DNA from: Nitrososphaeraceae archaeon
Lineage (GTDB): Archaea; Thermoproteota; Nitrososphaeria; Nitrososphaerales; Nitrososphaeraceae
DNA length: 12,297 nucleotides
Assembly: GCA_021155845.1 (NCBI GenBank)
Contig: JAJNBK010000034.1
Location: 1 to 12,297 of the forward strand
Direction: 5' to 3'
Shown: in pieces, positions 1-8,169 of the stretch
Position numbering within the stretch: the stretch's first letter is position 1
How the letters are laid out: the number at the start of each line of letters is the position of its first letter
Translations under genes and position numbers: made by a program
Notes under the pieces: generated by a model
What the model saw: the letters and a program-made list of their open reading frames with translations, nothing else
What the model was told of the DNA's origin: nothing
Databases searched by the model: none

Positions 1-129
1 TTGTTCTGCTGCTTGGTCTATTTCCTGCTCAACTTGAGCATAAGAAATAGGTGAAAAACCGCCTAAAGCTGTTGCTAATAATAATATAACAATTGCCGTT
101 ACAATTGCAATATATTTTTCGTTTTTCAT
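1..129 (-). CDS. N-terminus of a secreted or membrane-anchored protein (partial)
   Basis: The ATG lies at 129-127 and the frame is open to the window edge, giving 43 residues. They begin with a short positive N-region (MKNEKY), a hydrophobic core of about 17 residues (IAIVTAIVILLLATALG) and a likely cleavage site after SYA, followed by an acidic, Gln-rich mature start (QVEQEIDQAAEQ). This is a standard Sec signal peptide, so the product is probably exported. The body of the protein lies outside the window and its function cannot be told. An AT-rich TATA-like stretch at about 161-166, some 35 bases upstream, fits a short-leader archaeal promoter. The start is firm because the signal peptide begins immediately at this ATG. 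Confidence 0.7.
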   Translation of the reverse strand, partial: MKNEKYIAIVTAIVILLLATALGGFSPISYAQVEQEIDQAAEQ

Positions 130-610
130 TTAAATATCAGATACTAAAAAGATGGTAGGGTATTTAGGGTTTACATATACATTAATTTATAGAATCATCT
201 TTATTATCTCTCAGTATATTATTAATTTCCTTATAGATCTTCATTTTCGTCTAATTTCTGTTTTCTTTTTATCTATTTATGCAAGATTTACGTAGAATAA
301 CAGGTAAATAAGTGCGATAAACTGTAAATGATAATTCCTTATGAATCTTAAATTGAATATGAATAGATTAAATATTCAGTTTCATTGGGCTGTCATAATA
401 TACATCCCAACGATCTTCTGGAGGTAATTCTATTCTCTATCATTATAGCATTTTATTCTCTTTTTAGATCTAAGAAATGAAGGTATTTGAGCTTATTATT
501 TGATTCTAATATATTTTAAAAGTTTCTATTGCTCATCTAACCACGTTAATAATGAGTATCGCAGAGTTATTATCTATTCATTTTTGATCATCACATTATT
601 CTGCTAAGCA
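130..610. other. Gap without a clear gene
   Basis: This AT-rich stretch has no long open frame on either strand. The only coding-like trace is on the minus strand at about 443-368, where a short frame ends in ELPPEDRWDVYYDSPMKLNI and a stop. An ATG (MIEN) sits just upstream in another frame. It could be the end of a decayed gene, but it is too short to call. No tRNA, hairpin array or terminal repeats were recognised. Confidence 0.4.
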
Positions 611-1348
611 TTATTTTAGAAGTCTGAATTCTGGATTTTTACATTGTTCTCCATATTCTCCGAAGTCCACCATTTTCTTCAGCGTGTTTCCAGCACTTTG
701 CCCTATTTTTTTATGTTCTATATCTTTCAGCACTTTAGTAAGAAGAAATCCCGCCACAAAACCGCCGACATGAGCAGTAAATGCTATTGGGATTGAAGTA
801 AAAGCACCAATTATTGCAAGTACGACTTGCAACATCAACCAATAATAGGCCTTGGCATTTCAGACACCAGTCGCTATTCCTAATACGGCAGAGATGGCAC
901 CAGATACACCTATTAGAACAATATCGCCATTTCCCAATAATAACACGCAACTATTCCATGCAGCAGACACCGGCAATTCCTGATATCAAGTAAACAAAAA
1001 TATATCTAGGTACGCCTATAGATCTTTCTGCGAGCCTCCCAGATAGAGCAGCGCAAAGAGATTCCATAAAAGATGAAAAACTCCAGCATGAATAAACATG
1101 GAAGAAAATAATCTTGCTAAAGTTTCCAATGAAAATCCAGAAGAGAAAAATGGTAATGATTTCTGCTCGTCAAAGCCAATGCGATTTGCAGCATCCGGCT
1201 CATTGTAAAATAGATGATTTGGAATAAAACCATACACAGGTATTACTCGTTCTTGTGAATTTGAAAATACGCTAGCTGCAAAAATGACCACATTTATTGT
1301 TATCAGAGACACAGTAGCTATAGGTAAACTTGCTAGGTTTAACTGCAT
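611..1348 (-). pseudogene. Rhomboid-family intramembrane serine protease, frame-disrupted
   Basis: Rhomboids cleave transmembrane substrates inside the membrane with a Ser-His dyad. Read across three frames, this minus-strand locus gives about 245 residues of rhomboid sequence. TM1 follows MQLNLASLPIATVSLITINV; then comes FHLLWNLFALLYLGG (the conserved His/Asn segment); then RLAERSIGVPRYIFVYLISG; then the GVSGAISAVLG loop with the nucleophile Ser; and finally AHVGGFVAGFLL with the catalytic His. The C-terminal tail ends EFRLLK. Frame breaks lie near 1034-1040 and 961-972, and a TGA stop lies at 860-862. All catalytic residues survive in one frame or another, so the damage is recent or technical. 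I chose ATG 1348 over the TTG three bases upstream. The neighbours show no operon partner. Confidence 0.85.
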
Positions 1349-1557
1349 CAAGAAGTAACATAAATAACCTCTAATAATAAGGTCTTGCCATATATTTTCC
1401 TTTTAATAGTATTATTGTTATTCATCAGCATTGGCATGTATATTGTTAGTTTCTTCGACCATCACCATCAAATACATCTAATCTATAAAGCTTTAGGATG
1501 CTAAAGAGATAGAGGTATATCCAACTACAACAGTTATGTATGAACGTTTTTGTATCA

Positions 1558-1731
1558 TTAATAGGTTGATCTAATAATCTTTCTTTTTGTATACCATCTG
1601 TAAATAAAGTAACCCGCAGCTATTATTACAATTGCAATAATCAATGGTCGTAGAAGATAAATTATTAGCGCTGCTATTATTACTAGTACTGCAATTACTA
1701 TTATATCCATAATATTTAATGCTCTTGCCAT
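1558..1731 (-). CDS. Small two-TM membrane protein, unknown function
   Basis: This is a 57-residue product starting MARALNIMDIIVIAVLV. It consists almost entirely of two hydrophobic helices (about residues 9-26 and 28-44) separated by a short LLRP turn, followed by a basic tail (YRWYTKRKIIRSTY). The Arg/Lys-rich end would stay in the cytoplasm. I recognise no family. ATG 1731 is preferred to an in-frame TTG at 1746; an internal ATG (MDIIV) at 1710 is also possible. Some chance of a spurious AT-rich hydrophobic frame remains, but the clean TM-turn-TM-basic-tail layout favours a real gene. It is not tightly coupled to the neighbouring rhomboid locus. Confidence 0.45.
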   Translation of the reverse strand: MARALNIMDIIVIAVLVIIAALIIYLLRPLIIAIVIIAAGYFIYRWYTKRKIIRSTY

Positions 1732-2705
1732 ATTGAATGATAACAATAACCCATCATGACCTAAGAATATTTGCTACAATGACTCTCGCTTCCAAATTAC
1801 ATTTCACTTTCTTATTGAGAAATGATTTACTAATAGGTTTAACAACAAAACTGATCACAGCTTTATTAATCCTCGAATCAAAAAACAATAAGCATAATCT
1901 AGGATAGTTCAAGAAAGCTCATTGTTGTCATCACTATCCAGAGAACGTGACTCGAGATATACAATAAATTTTATAGTTTCGTTCAACAAGAACAGGCGAG
2001 AGGGTGGACTCATAGTTCTCACTTGTGCACATTGCGTTCGACATTACGACGAGTTTTCTTGAATAGGTTGACCAGAGTGTCAAATTAACGGGCGAATATT
2101 TTCTGGTATATTATAATTCTAATATTGATTCTTATTTCTAATACTGACACCTTTAACTTTACGAACACATTTTTGCATTTCAGTAGTATTATCCTTTTAT
2201 ATCCCTCGAAAATCTTTTTTTATATGTTCCTATCATCATTGTACTCTGTGTAGAGAAATCTATCATTACTATAGGATGAGTTAATGTATCTGATAATTAA
2301 CTCCATCTCATGCAAACACTATCGTTGATAAAGTTGTACGATCTCTTGAAATTTAGAGATATGTCTAATGTCTGTTTATATTAGAATTCACCTAATTCGG
2401 TTAGAGATGAATTTCTTTTAAATATTCTAAAATATTTAGACTGATAATGGTACAATAAAGTAAGCATGTTACGGCGAGGCAGCTTAGTTGTTAAGAATTC
2501 TCATACCTCTATTTACAATATTGAGCCTCCTAAATGTTGTACTATCTTGGAAATATAGCAGTGAAATTTAGGTGTAGAGTGTTATTTTGACAATTCTTAA
2601 AAGATTATAGAAAGGAGTTTTGGACCCATTCTCAATTTTTATTTAATTGATATATATTATGAAATGAGGTAGTTAGCCGTATAGGTTCATAGTAAAATAT
2701 TTTTG
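1732..2705. other. Long gap (about 970 bases) without a confident gene
   Basis: No long frame is open on either strand. Three short open frames were read: 1754-1912 (-, 52 residues, TTG start), 1922-2062 (+, 46 residues, TTG start, containing TCAHC) and 2466-2558 (+, 30 residues, beginning MLRRGSLVV). Open frames of this length are expected by chance at this base composition. The stretch at about 1981-2040 is visibly more GC-rich (30 of 60 bases) than its surroundings, which in an AT-rich archaeon can mark a structured RNA or coding remnant. No tRNA or other known RNA could be assigned. Confidence 0.4.
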
Positions 2706-3998
2706 ATGGCTATGTTAAATATATGCAAATTGTCTCCTCGCTTTGGATTTTTCAAGAAGAAAGATAATCTCCCTAAAATAATACCGTCTAGTAATAGTAA
2801 TCGACTGACAAATGCTACTAGCATAACTGTCTTAGATGCTTTAGCGGAATTAGCAAAGATCGAGTCAGAAAACGTCCAAATTTTGTCAAATAATCTATCT
2901 CCCATCAGGGAAGATGTTACAAGAACGCTAAGGTCAATACAAAAAGTAGCAGATGAACTCAAAAAAGATAAAATTAAACTAGATGAACACAAGTTCAAAT
3001 CAGTCGTTGAAAATTCAAAAGCAACGGTAGTGACATCTCTAGAAAGAGAAGTATCTTCAGACCTGCCATTGCCACATTCTGCCTACGATGCAAAAAGGTT
3101 CAAAGAAAGATTAGAATCAATTATGAATCGTTTTGGTGAAGTCAGCGGTTCTCACAGTAAGGTTTTAAATGTCTTTATGAAGAAATATGCTGGAAAGCTA
3201 AAAGACGAATTTGAGCGACTTTCATCATTGCTACAAGACACAAAATCTTTTATTACAGATTTTGAACAAGAAGCAACAGTAATCAGAGAATGTAATAATA
3301 TACTTAATACAATTTCTCAAAAGACAAGTTCTTTGAAATCAAACAAAATAGAAGTTGAAAATACCAGGAGTGCCATTGAAAAATTAGAATATGATCTTAG
3401 AGAATTAGAGAATACATTAAAGAATTTGGAAGATTCGATTGAATTTAGAGATTCTGTTCATACTTTGACTCAAATAGATAAAGTAAAAATAGAAGAAGAA
3501 GAATTTAATAAACAATTACTAGATCTTTTTGGTCATTTATCCCGAGCGATTACCAAATATTCTTATGGAATGACCAAGGAGACGTATAGGAGGCTTCATG
3601 TTTTGTCTGAAATGCCATGGAAGATTTTTGAGGATGTAGAGGGTCTCTCTCCATATATAAAACTACTTTCCGAAATTCGCAGATCAGTACAGTTGTATGA
3701 CATTACACTAAAGGATTCTGACAAAGTCATACAGCCGGAGTTTCAAGAAATAGCCAAAAAAAGAAAGTTAACATTGGAGTCATTAAATAAGAAAAAGGCA
3801 AACTCACTTGTCGCAACTTCTCGGGAAATAAGGGAAAAAATTAATAATTATAACGAGTCAATTCAAAATAATAAAAGAGTATTGGAACAATTAACTAAAG
3901 AAATAAATGAAAATGACCGTGAATTAGAAGGATTGACAAAAAAAGCGGAAGAGCGTCTTACGATAATTAGTGGAAGAAAGTTCAGCATATCAACTTGA
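2706..3998 (+). CDS. Long coiled-coil protein of unknown function
   Basis: This is an intact 430-residue protein with no membrane segment or signal peptide. After a short basic N-terminus (RFGFFKKKDNLPK) it is nearly all helical. One helix covers about 43-125. A Pro-rich break (DLPLPHSAYD) falls near 120-130. A long charged heptad region covers about 130-280, including IEKLEYDLRELENTLKNLED. A less charged middle part contains SYGMTKETYRRLHVLSEMPW. A second long coiled coil runs from about 350 to the end (EQLTKEINENDRELEGLTKK). No Walker motif, zinc hook or catalytic motif is visible, so it is not a full SMC/Rad50/SbcC protein. A structural or scaffold role is inference. ATG 2706 is chosen over a TTG three bases upstream; ATG 2712 is possible. 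It is monocistronic, stops with TGA, and is free of the frame damage seen around it. Confidence 0.85.
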   Translation: MAMLNICKLSPRFGFFKKKDNLPKIIPSSNSNRLTNATSITVLDALAELAKIESENVQILSNNLSPIREDVTRTLRSIQKVADELKKDKIKLDEHKFKSVVENSKATVVTSLEREVSSDLPLPHSAYDAKRFKERLESIMNRFGEVSGSHSKVLNVFMKKYAGKLKDEFERLSSLLQDTKSFITDFEQEATVIRECNNILNTISQKTSSLKSNKIEVENTRSAIEKLEYDLRELENTLKNLEDSIEFRDSVHTLTQIDKVKIEEEEFNKQLLDLFGHLSRAITKYSYGMTKETYRRLHVLSEMPWKIFEDVEGLSPYIKLLSEIRRSVQLYDITLKDSDKVIQPEFQEIAKKRKLTLESLNKKKANSLVATSREIREKINNYNESIQNNKRVLEQLTKEINENDRELEGLTKKAEERLTIISGRKFSIST

Positions 3999-4402
3999 CC
4001 ACATTTGCTATATGCGCTCTTCGATTTACAAAGGAGTTTTTATACGCTGTTTCCTATTGCCCCTCTTTTATCATATCAAAAAATAAGAGATATATAGTAG
4101 CACTAATATTTATACTCTGAACAGGATTATAATTCTCCTTTCCTATTTCCTTATGCTTGAATCATGACAATGTAAAAATTGCATTAAGATCTGGCGCAGT
4201 TATATTATGCCGAGGTCTTTAGGTGTGCTTTGTAATTTGGATGTATTTTCTTTATTCTAATTCCATAAAGTTTTTATTACAGAAGAATTGAACTTGGCAA
4301 AACCTTGAAGTCGATCTCCAACCACAGTATTGATGTATTTTCCATGTCACTCCCTAATGTTTTTATGTTTTTAATCGCTAGAGAAAGCCTCAAATTAATT
4401 TA
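3999..4402. other. Gap without a clear gene
   Basis: These are about 400 AT-rich bases between the convergent coiled-coil gene and the small TM gene. Only very short open frames are present. A TATA-like GTTTTTATACG lies near 4034-4044 but no gene follows it within a sensible distance. Nothing else was recognised. Confidence 0.35.
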
Positions 4403-4556
4403 TTAGCATTTTTCAAATAAGATTCTAAACAGAGGACCATAAGACAGAAAGCGAAATAGTACCAAAAGTACAAACATCATAATAAAAGCAAGATAAATAC
4501 CAATGATAATTGATTTCCTTTACCATTGTTTTTTCCTTCTTTGTTATTTCGGACAT
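4403..4556 (-). pseudogene. Small single-TM protein, frameshifted
   Basis: The ATG at 4556 starts a charged N-terminus (MSEITKKEKTMVK). Near 4515-4522, in the run GTAAAGGAAA, the good sequence changes frame and continues RKSIIIGIYLAFIMMFVLLV, then FRFLSYGPLFRILFEKC and a TAA. Joined, this is a product of about 51 residues: a lysine-rich cytoplasmic N-terminus, one strong TM helix and a basic/aromatic C-terminal amphipathic stretch. No family was recognised. It lies about 43 bases beyond the stop of the upstream four-TM gene on the same strand, so the two could be co-transcribed. The reading depends on accepting one indel; without it, the first frame gives only an unremarkable short ORF. Confidence 0.4.
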
Positions 4557-4599
4557 TCCATCAGAATCTTCAATTCTTAATACAAGCAAAGAAAAAAAG

Positions 4600-5007
4600 C
4601 TAGCGCCAAAGTGCTGAAACTATTCCTAAACCGCTGATAGCCAAGCCTCCATATGCTAAAAAATTGATTCCTAACATAGACGCACTGAGAGCCAAGCCTA
4701 AGCCACTTGCGATCATAATAGCTTCACCAATTCGTCTTTGATTTCTCATAAATAATGTATTGATATTAAATTGTCTTTGATTTCTCATAAATAATGTATT
4801 GATATTAAATTCCTTGACATGGCTTGTTCTATGTTTGCGTATTGAATATACCCCAAGGACGATAAACGCTATTCCCATGGCCAAGATAAAGTAATCTGCA
4901 AGTAATATTTTAGCCCAGACTTCATTAACAAGGCCGGCATAGATAAACAGAATAGCCAAGAAAGATAGTGCAATTCCTGTTATTGTTTCACCATTAATTG
5001 TTGCCAT
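4600..5007 (-). CDS. Four-TM membrane protein with an internal 13-residue duplication
   Basis: The product has 135 residues with four hydrophobic helices, at about 9-28, 34-55, 95-113 and 115-133. Helices 2 and 3 are joined by a basic cytoplasmic loop (SIRKHRTSHVKEF). The loop contains a tandem duplication: NINTLFMRNQRQF at 68-80, then NINTLFMRNQRRI at 81-93, encoded by a perfect 39-bp repeat. The duplication keeps the frame, adds two Arg-rich segments and must be recent because the DNA copies are identical. The C-terminal helices are Gly/Ala/Ser-rich. No family was recognised. ATG 5007 is the natural start. A strong TATA-like run lies about 75 bases upstream, giving a leader of about 45 bases if used. 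Confidence 0.7.
   Translation of the reverse strand: MATINGETITGIALSFLAILFIYAGLVNEVWAKILLADYFILAMGIAFIVLGVYSIRKHRTSHVKEFNINTLFMRNQRQFNINTLFMRNQRRIGEAIMIASGLGLALSASMLGINFLAYGGLAISGLGIVSALWR
4734..4811 (-). repeat. Perfect 39-bp tandem duplication, two copies
   Basis: The copies are 4734-4772 and 4773-4811 and are identical base for base, directly abutting. The unit is 13 codons and lies wholly inside the four-TM gene, so it extends the cytoplasmic loop without breaking the frame. Identity at synonymous sites points to a very recent slippage event or an assembly artefact. Confidence 0.95.
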
Positions 5008-5077
5008 GATAATGAGATTTTCACAATGGGAGTATATAGTATTTTTCTAAGAAATAGTTATTCTCTGATAATTGACG

Positions 5078-5092
5078 ATATATATATATAAA
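5078..5092 (-). promoter_or_regulatory. Candidate TATA box upstream of the four-TM gene
   Basis: An uninterrupted alternating AT run (minus strand TTTATATATATATAT) resembles the archaeal TATA element. The expected transcription start would fall about 25 bases downstream, leaving a leader of roughly 45 bases before ATG 5007. The run is also only a few bases from the left edge of the IS element and could simply be a simple-sequence stretch. Confidence 0.3.
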
Positions 5093-5098
5093 GTTGCA

Positions 5099-6127
5099 AC
5101 TTTGTGTAGCTCAATTCCTCTGAAATACACTACGATATTTGCTTTGATTTCTTAGATATTGTTATAGTTGGTTTACAAGCTGATGAATTTATTGTATAAC
5201 ATTACTTTCAGTCCTGCTTCTACTTTCTGTGCTTTAAATTTCTTTGAAAGTATGTCTTCACCTAAAACTCTTTTTAATAAGGAAAAGACAATTTCTGCAA
5301 TCATCTTCTACCTATATCCTTCAGCTGTTTCCATCTATCATATCCTAGTTTCTTGATAAGCAAGAAGACTCCGTTTCTTCTTAATGAACATCCCTTGGAT
5401 CTGGTAGATGCATTTTTCCTAATACTAACAGCTGGTTCAGCATTTATGTCGTCCAGTATATTGAAGTTCTTTCTATTGTCATATATGCTTTATCTCCATC
5501 ATATACTTTATCTATATCATGTCTTTTAGCTGATTCCTTTATTAGTTGACAAAACTTTTTTGGAATCATGAGCATTACCTTTTGTTATTCTCTGAATGAT
5601 ACTACCTTTTTATAGATTCTCCGTCTACAGCTATATGCAGCTTGATAAACTCTTTTTTCCCACGTATCCATTTCTTCTCCTCAATATAATCACCTTTCTT
5701 TTTGATATGGTTAAACCCGATGCATCGACTATCAGCATTATAGGCTTGTCATGTTCTTCTTCAAAACCTAATTTCCGACAGATGATGGTTTAATCTTTAT
5801 AATCCTTCTCCTGATATGTGTAAATGTATTTCTTCAATCCTGATGTATTCAGATAGTCCTCTTACAATTCCTTGGACAGTTCTATAAGCAATCTTAAATC
5901 CAATCTTAATAAACGCTAGAAAATGGATGTAACTGTGTGAATATTCAAAGGGAGCTCCAACTTTTCCTTGATTCATTTTCTTAATCTCCTTATTTCATGA
6001 CTTCAAAAAGCCAATATACATAAGTACACACATCCACGTTCAATCAATGATTCATTGTAATCATGCCAGGATTTGTTTAGTGGCATGAACTGATTCTAAT
6101 ATATCCAAGGTAATAATGCTACAAAGT
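5099..6127 (-). mobile_element. IS5-family insertion sequence, about 1.03 kb
   Basis: The element is defined by its transposase (5173-6086) and a candidate imperfect terminal inverted repeat. The left end reads ACTTTGTGTAGC (5099-5110); the right end, read on the minus strand, is ACTTTGTAGC (6127-6118), and a loose match continues inward. The length is normal for IS5-type elements. No target-site duplication could be made out in the flanks, so the exact ends are uncertain by several bases. The element sits between the four-TM gene and the DRG gene without interrupting either. Confidence 0.55.
5173..6086 (-). pseudogene. IS5-family DDE transposase, multiply frameshifted
   Basis: Read on the minus strand through several frames, the locus rebuilds a transposase of about 305 residues. 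It begins MPLNKSWHDYNESLIERG, continues GKVGAPFEYSHSYIHFLAF, KIAYRTVQGIVRGLSEYIRI, RRRIIKIKPSSVGN, GFEEEHDKPIMLIVDASGL (first catalytic Asp), GKKEFIKLHIAVDGESIK, RHDIDKVYDGDKAY (second Asp), LDDINAEPAVSIRKNAS, and AEIVFSLLKRVLGEDILSKK (Glu), and ends VMLYNKFISL. Breaks were read near 5302, 5483, 5558, 5607, 5699, 5771 and 5820, and a TGA at 5995-5997 where the family has Trp (FLKS*NKEIKKMN). Most breaks are one-base changes in short homopolymers; peptide quality between them is excellent. As written it cannot make a full transposase. Confidence 0.88.
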
Positions 6128-6312
6128 AGATAGTAAATGAAAGCTTATAAAAGCATAGTGATAGCAAAGTTGTCGTTTTATAACGGTTATTAGAAATGCG
6201 ATAAAAGATGAATTGAAAAACTCCTATGTGTTTTGATTATTTTTTCGGATTATCATTCTAAAAAAACATTCTATGAAAAGGTAAATATTTCAACCATTCT
6301 ATATTTACATAA

Positions 6313-7434
6313 ATGGGTATTCCAGAAAAAATTAAAGCCATCGAAGACGAGATTCATAAAACTCAGATCAATAAAGCTACAGAATTTCATATTGGTTTAC
6401 TAAAAGCAAAAATGGCTCGTCTAAGACGTGAAATGAATGAAAATACCCATGGCAAGACAGTTTCTACTGGTGGAGAAAATACTGGTTTCGACGTCAGAAA
6501 GGCAGGTGACGCAACCGTTGTTCTCATCGGACTACCGAGTGTCGGCAAATCAACTCTTCTAAATACGTTGACAAATGCTAAATCCAGAGTTGCATCATAT
6601 CAGTTTACAACTCTGACCGCGGTACCAGGCATTATGGAATATCGTGGAGCTAGGATTCAAATTTTAGACCTTCCAGGTATTATAGAAGGAGCAGCAGCAG
6701 GAAGAGGTGTAGGCAAAAGAGTACTTTCCGTTGCTAGGAATGCAGATCTTGTTTTGATAGTTCTAGACGTTTTTCAACCACATAATTTAGGAATTTTAAA
6801 GAATGAACTAGCCGAAATTGGGATTAAGATCGACCAAAAACCTCCAAACGTAATAGTTGAAAAGACATCTATAGGTGGAGTATCAGTAAATATTTTGGTT
6901 CCAACAAAATTAACACAAAATTTTATAAAGGAAATCTTGCGTATCTCTGGTATTCACAATGGTCGTATAACAATAAGAGAAACAGACTTAACTGAAGATC
7001 AATTAATCGATGTTTTAAATGGTAATAGGATTTATGTGAATTCTTTGACTGTATTGAATAAGATAGATCTTGTAAATCAGGGATTTGTAAGAGCGATTCA
7101 ATCTAAGATTGGAAATAATTTTATTCCAATTTCTGCAGATGCAAATATCAATATTGATGCGCTGAAGGAGGCGATATATCAGAGGCTCGATTTCATCAGG
7201 GTCTATATGCGTCCAAAGAGAGGGGAAACAGACTACCAAGAACCAATGATAATCAGAAATGGTAGTACTATAGGAGATGTTTGTAGTAAAGTCCATCGCA
7301 ATATGATAAAAGATTTTAGGTTCGCACATATTTGGGGAAGGAGCGCAAAATTCAATGGTCAGAAGGTCGGGTTAGACCATATACTCAGAGACGAGGATGT
7401 GCTGACTATAGTAAAAAAGATGAATACTATATAA
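6313..7434 (+). CDS. DRG-type GTPase (OBG/HflX superfamily) with TGS domain
   Basis: This is a 373-residue, intact developmentally-regulated GTP-binding protein homologue. It has a charged helical N-terminus (1-45). The G domain has G1 GLPSVGKST (73-81), the YQFTTLTAVPG switch region (96-106), G3 DLPG (119-122), G4 NKID (249-252) and G5 SAD (274-276). The S5D2L-type insertion typical of DRGs covers about 155-230. The TGS domain covers about 295-368 (MIIRNGSTIGDVCSKVHRNM). Family knowledge: DRG proteins are cytoplasmic GTPases associated with ribosomes and translation in eukaryotes; one copy is usual in archaea. Length and all motifs are normal. ATG 6313 precedes the conserved N-terminal helix. 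An AT-rich AAATATTT about 28 bases upstream would suit a nearly leaderless transcript. It is apparently monocistronic. Confidence 0.95.
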   Translation: MGIPEKIKAIEDEIHKTQINKATEFHIGLLKAKMARLRREMNENTHGKTVSTGGENTGFDVRKAGDATVVLIGLPSVGKSTLLNTLTNAKSRVASYQFTTLTAVPGIMEYRGARIQILDLPGIIEGAAAGRGVGKRVLSVARNADLVLIVLDVFQPHNLGILKNELAEIGIKIDQKPPNVIVEKTSIGGVSVNILVPTKLTQNFIKEILRISGIHNGRITIRETDLTEDQLIDVLNGNRIYVNSLTVLNKIDLVNQGFVRAIQSKIGNNFIPISADANINIDALKEAIYQRLDFIRVYMRPKRGETDYQEPMIIRNGSTIGDVCSKVHRNMIKDFRFAHIWGRSAKFNGQKVGLDHILRDEDVLTIVKKMNTI

Positions 7435-7747
7435 ATTCAGAATAAAAGTTCTAGTAAAAGTGAGATTCCATTTTTTTCATACACATTCGAGAGATTTTTT
7501 CATTTGTTTAATGAAGAATTTAATACACTCTATTTAATAGTGGAACCTAATTGCGATATATCATTTAATATCTAGCATAAAATAATACATGAAATTGCTG
7601 TCTTGTATGAAGCGCTCGATGTCAGGATTATATTTTGTATCATATATGCTATTAGTAAACTTTAGTCATAATATCGTCATATGAAGTGGCCAATAGCTCG
7701 CAAGTGGGGAGTAACTGACTGAATAGTAAGTAGTTGTATTAGTATAA
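7435..7747. other. Gap between convergent genes
   Basis: About 310 bases lie between the DRG stop and the end of the YjbQ-family gene. Apart from the oligo-T run near its left edge, no gene, RNA or repeat was recognised. Confidence 0.4.
7471..7477 (+). terminator. Oligo-T tract after the DRG gene
   Basis: A run of seven T lies 37 bases after the DRG stop codon. Archaeal RNA polymerase terminates at oligo-T runs in the coding strand without needing a hairpin. This is the first such run downstream; assignment rests only on position. Confidence 0.35.
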
Positions 7748-8163
7748 CTATTCACAAAGCACTTTAACTAGAACCCTTTTGCTCTGGCGACCGTCAAATT
7801 CGCCATAGAATACTTGTTCCCAGGGCCAAAGTCCAGTTTTCCTTGGTGATAGCAATAACAACTTCTCTTCCCATGATCTGACGCCTTAAATGAGCATCTG
7901 CATTATCTTCTCCTGTTCTATTATGTTGGTATTTATTCGTAGGTATATTGTGCGAAGTCTTCAAGCCATCTTTCAAAATCCTCATGCAAACAGGTTTCAT
8001 CATCATTAATGAAAACGCTGGCGGTTATATGCATAGCATTTATTAAACATAGCCCCTCCTCGACTTTACTTTCTCGAACTATCTGTTCAATTCGGGGTGT
8101 AATATTGATAAAGGCAGATCGTGTAGCAGTATTAAAAGTAAGATATTTTGTTAAAAATCTCAA
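7748..8163 (-). pseudogene. YjbQ/UPF0047-family protein (secondary thiamine-phosphate synthase type), frameshifted
   Basis: The joined product is about 138 residues, the usual length of this family. Segments in order are [52 protein letters not shown], then [20 protein letters not shown] with [16 protein letters not shown] (the family signature), and [18 protein letters not shown] with [11 protein letters not shown] at the end. Breaks lie near 7949-7955 (a few bases missing where related proteins read APH), 7837-7844 (AAGGAAAA, one base short of the expected AAG GGA AAA) and 7821-7826 (one C short before TGG). YjbQ of E. coli has thiamine-phosphate synthase activity; the archaeal role is unproven. 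A TTG start lies six bases after the signal peptidase stop, in the same frame, so the two genes form one transcription unit. Confidence 0.88.
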
Positions 8164-8169
8164 TTCAAA

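Noticed and set aside
735..950. Minus-strand 71-codon Cys-rich frame
   Set aside because: It is an out-of-frame shadow of the rhomboid Ser-loop region (GVSGAISAVLG in the correct frame).
2466..2535. A stretch resembling a tRNA D-arm (AGCTTAGTTGTTAAGAATTC)
   Set aside because: No acceptor stem pairing, no anticodon arm and no GTTCRA T-loop follow at the right distance.
5168..5793. Plus-strand open frames of 62 and 65 codons
   Set aside because: They are the complementary strand of the IS5 transposase, which matches the family well on the minus strand.
611..6086. TGA read as tryptophan (altered genetic code) to explain in-frame TGAs in rhomboid and transposase
   Set aside because: TGA clearly ends the coiled-coil, signal peptidase and RNase HI genes at normal lengths, and the same broken loci also contain frameshifts that recoding would not repair.
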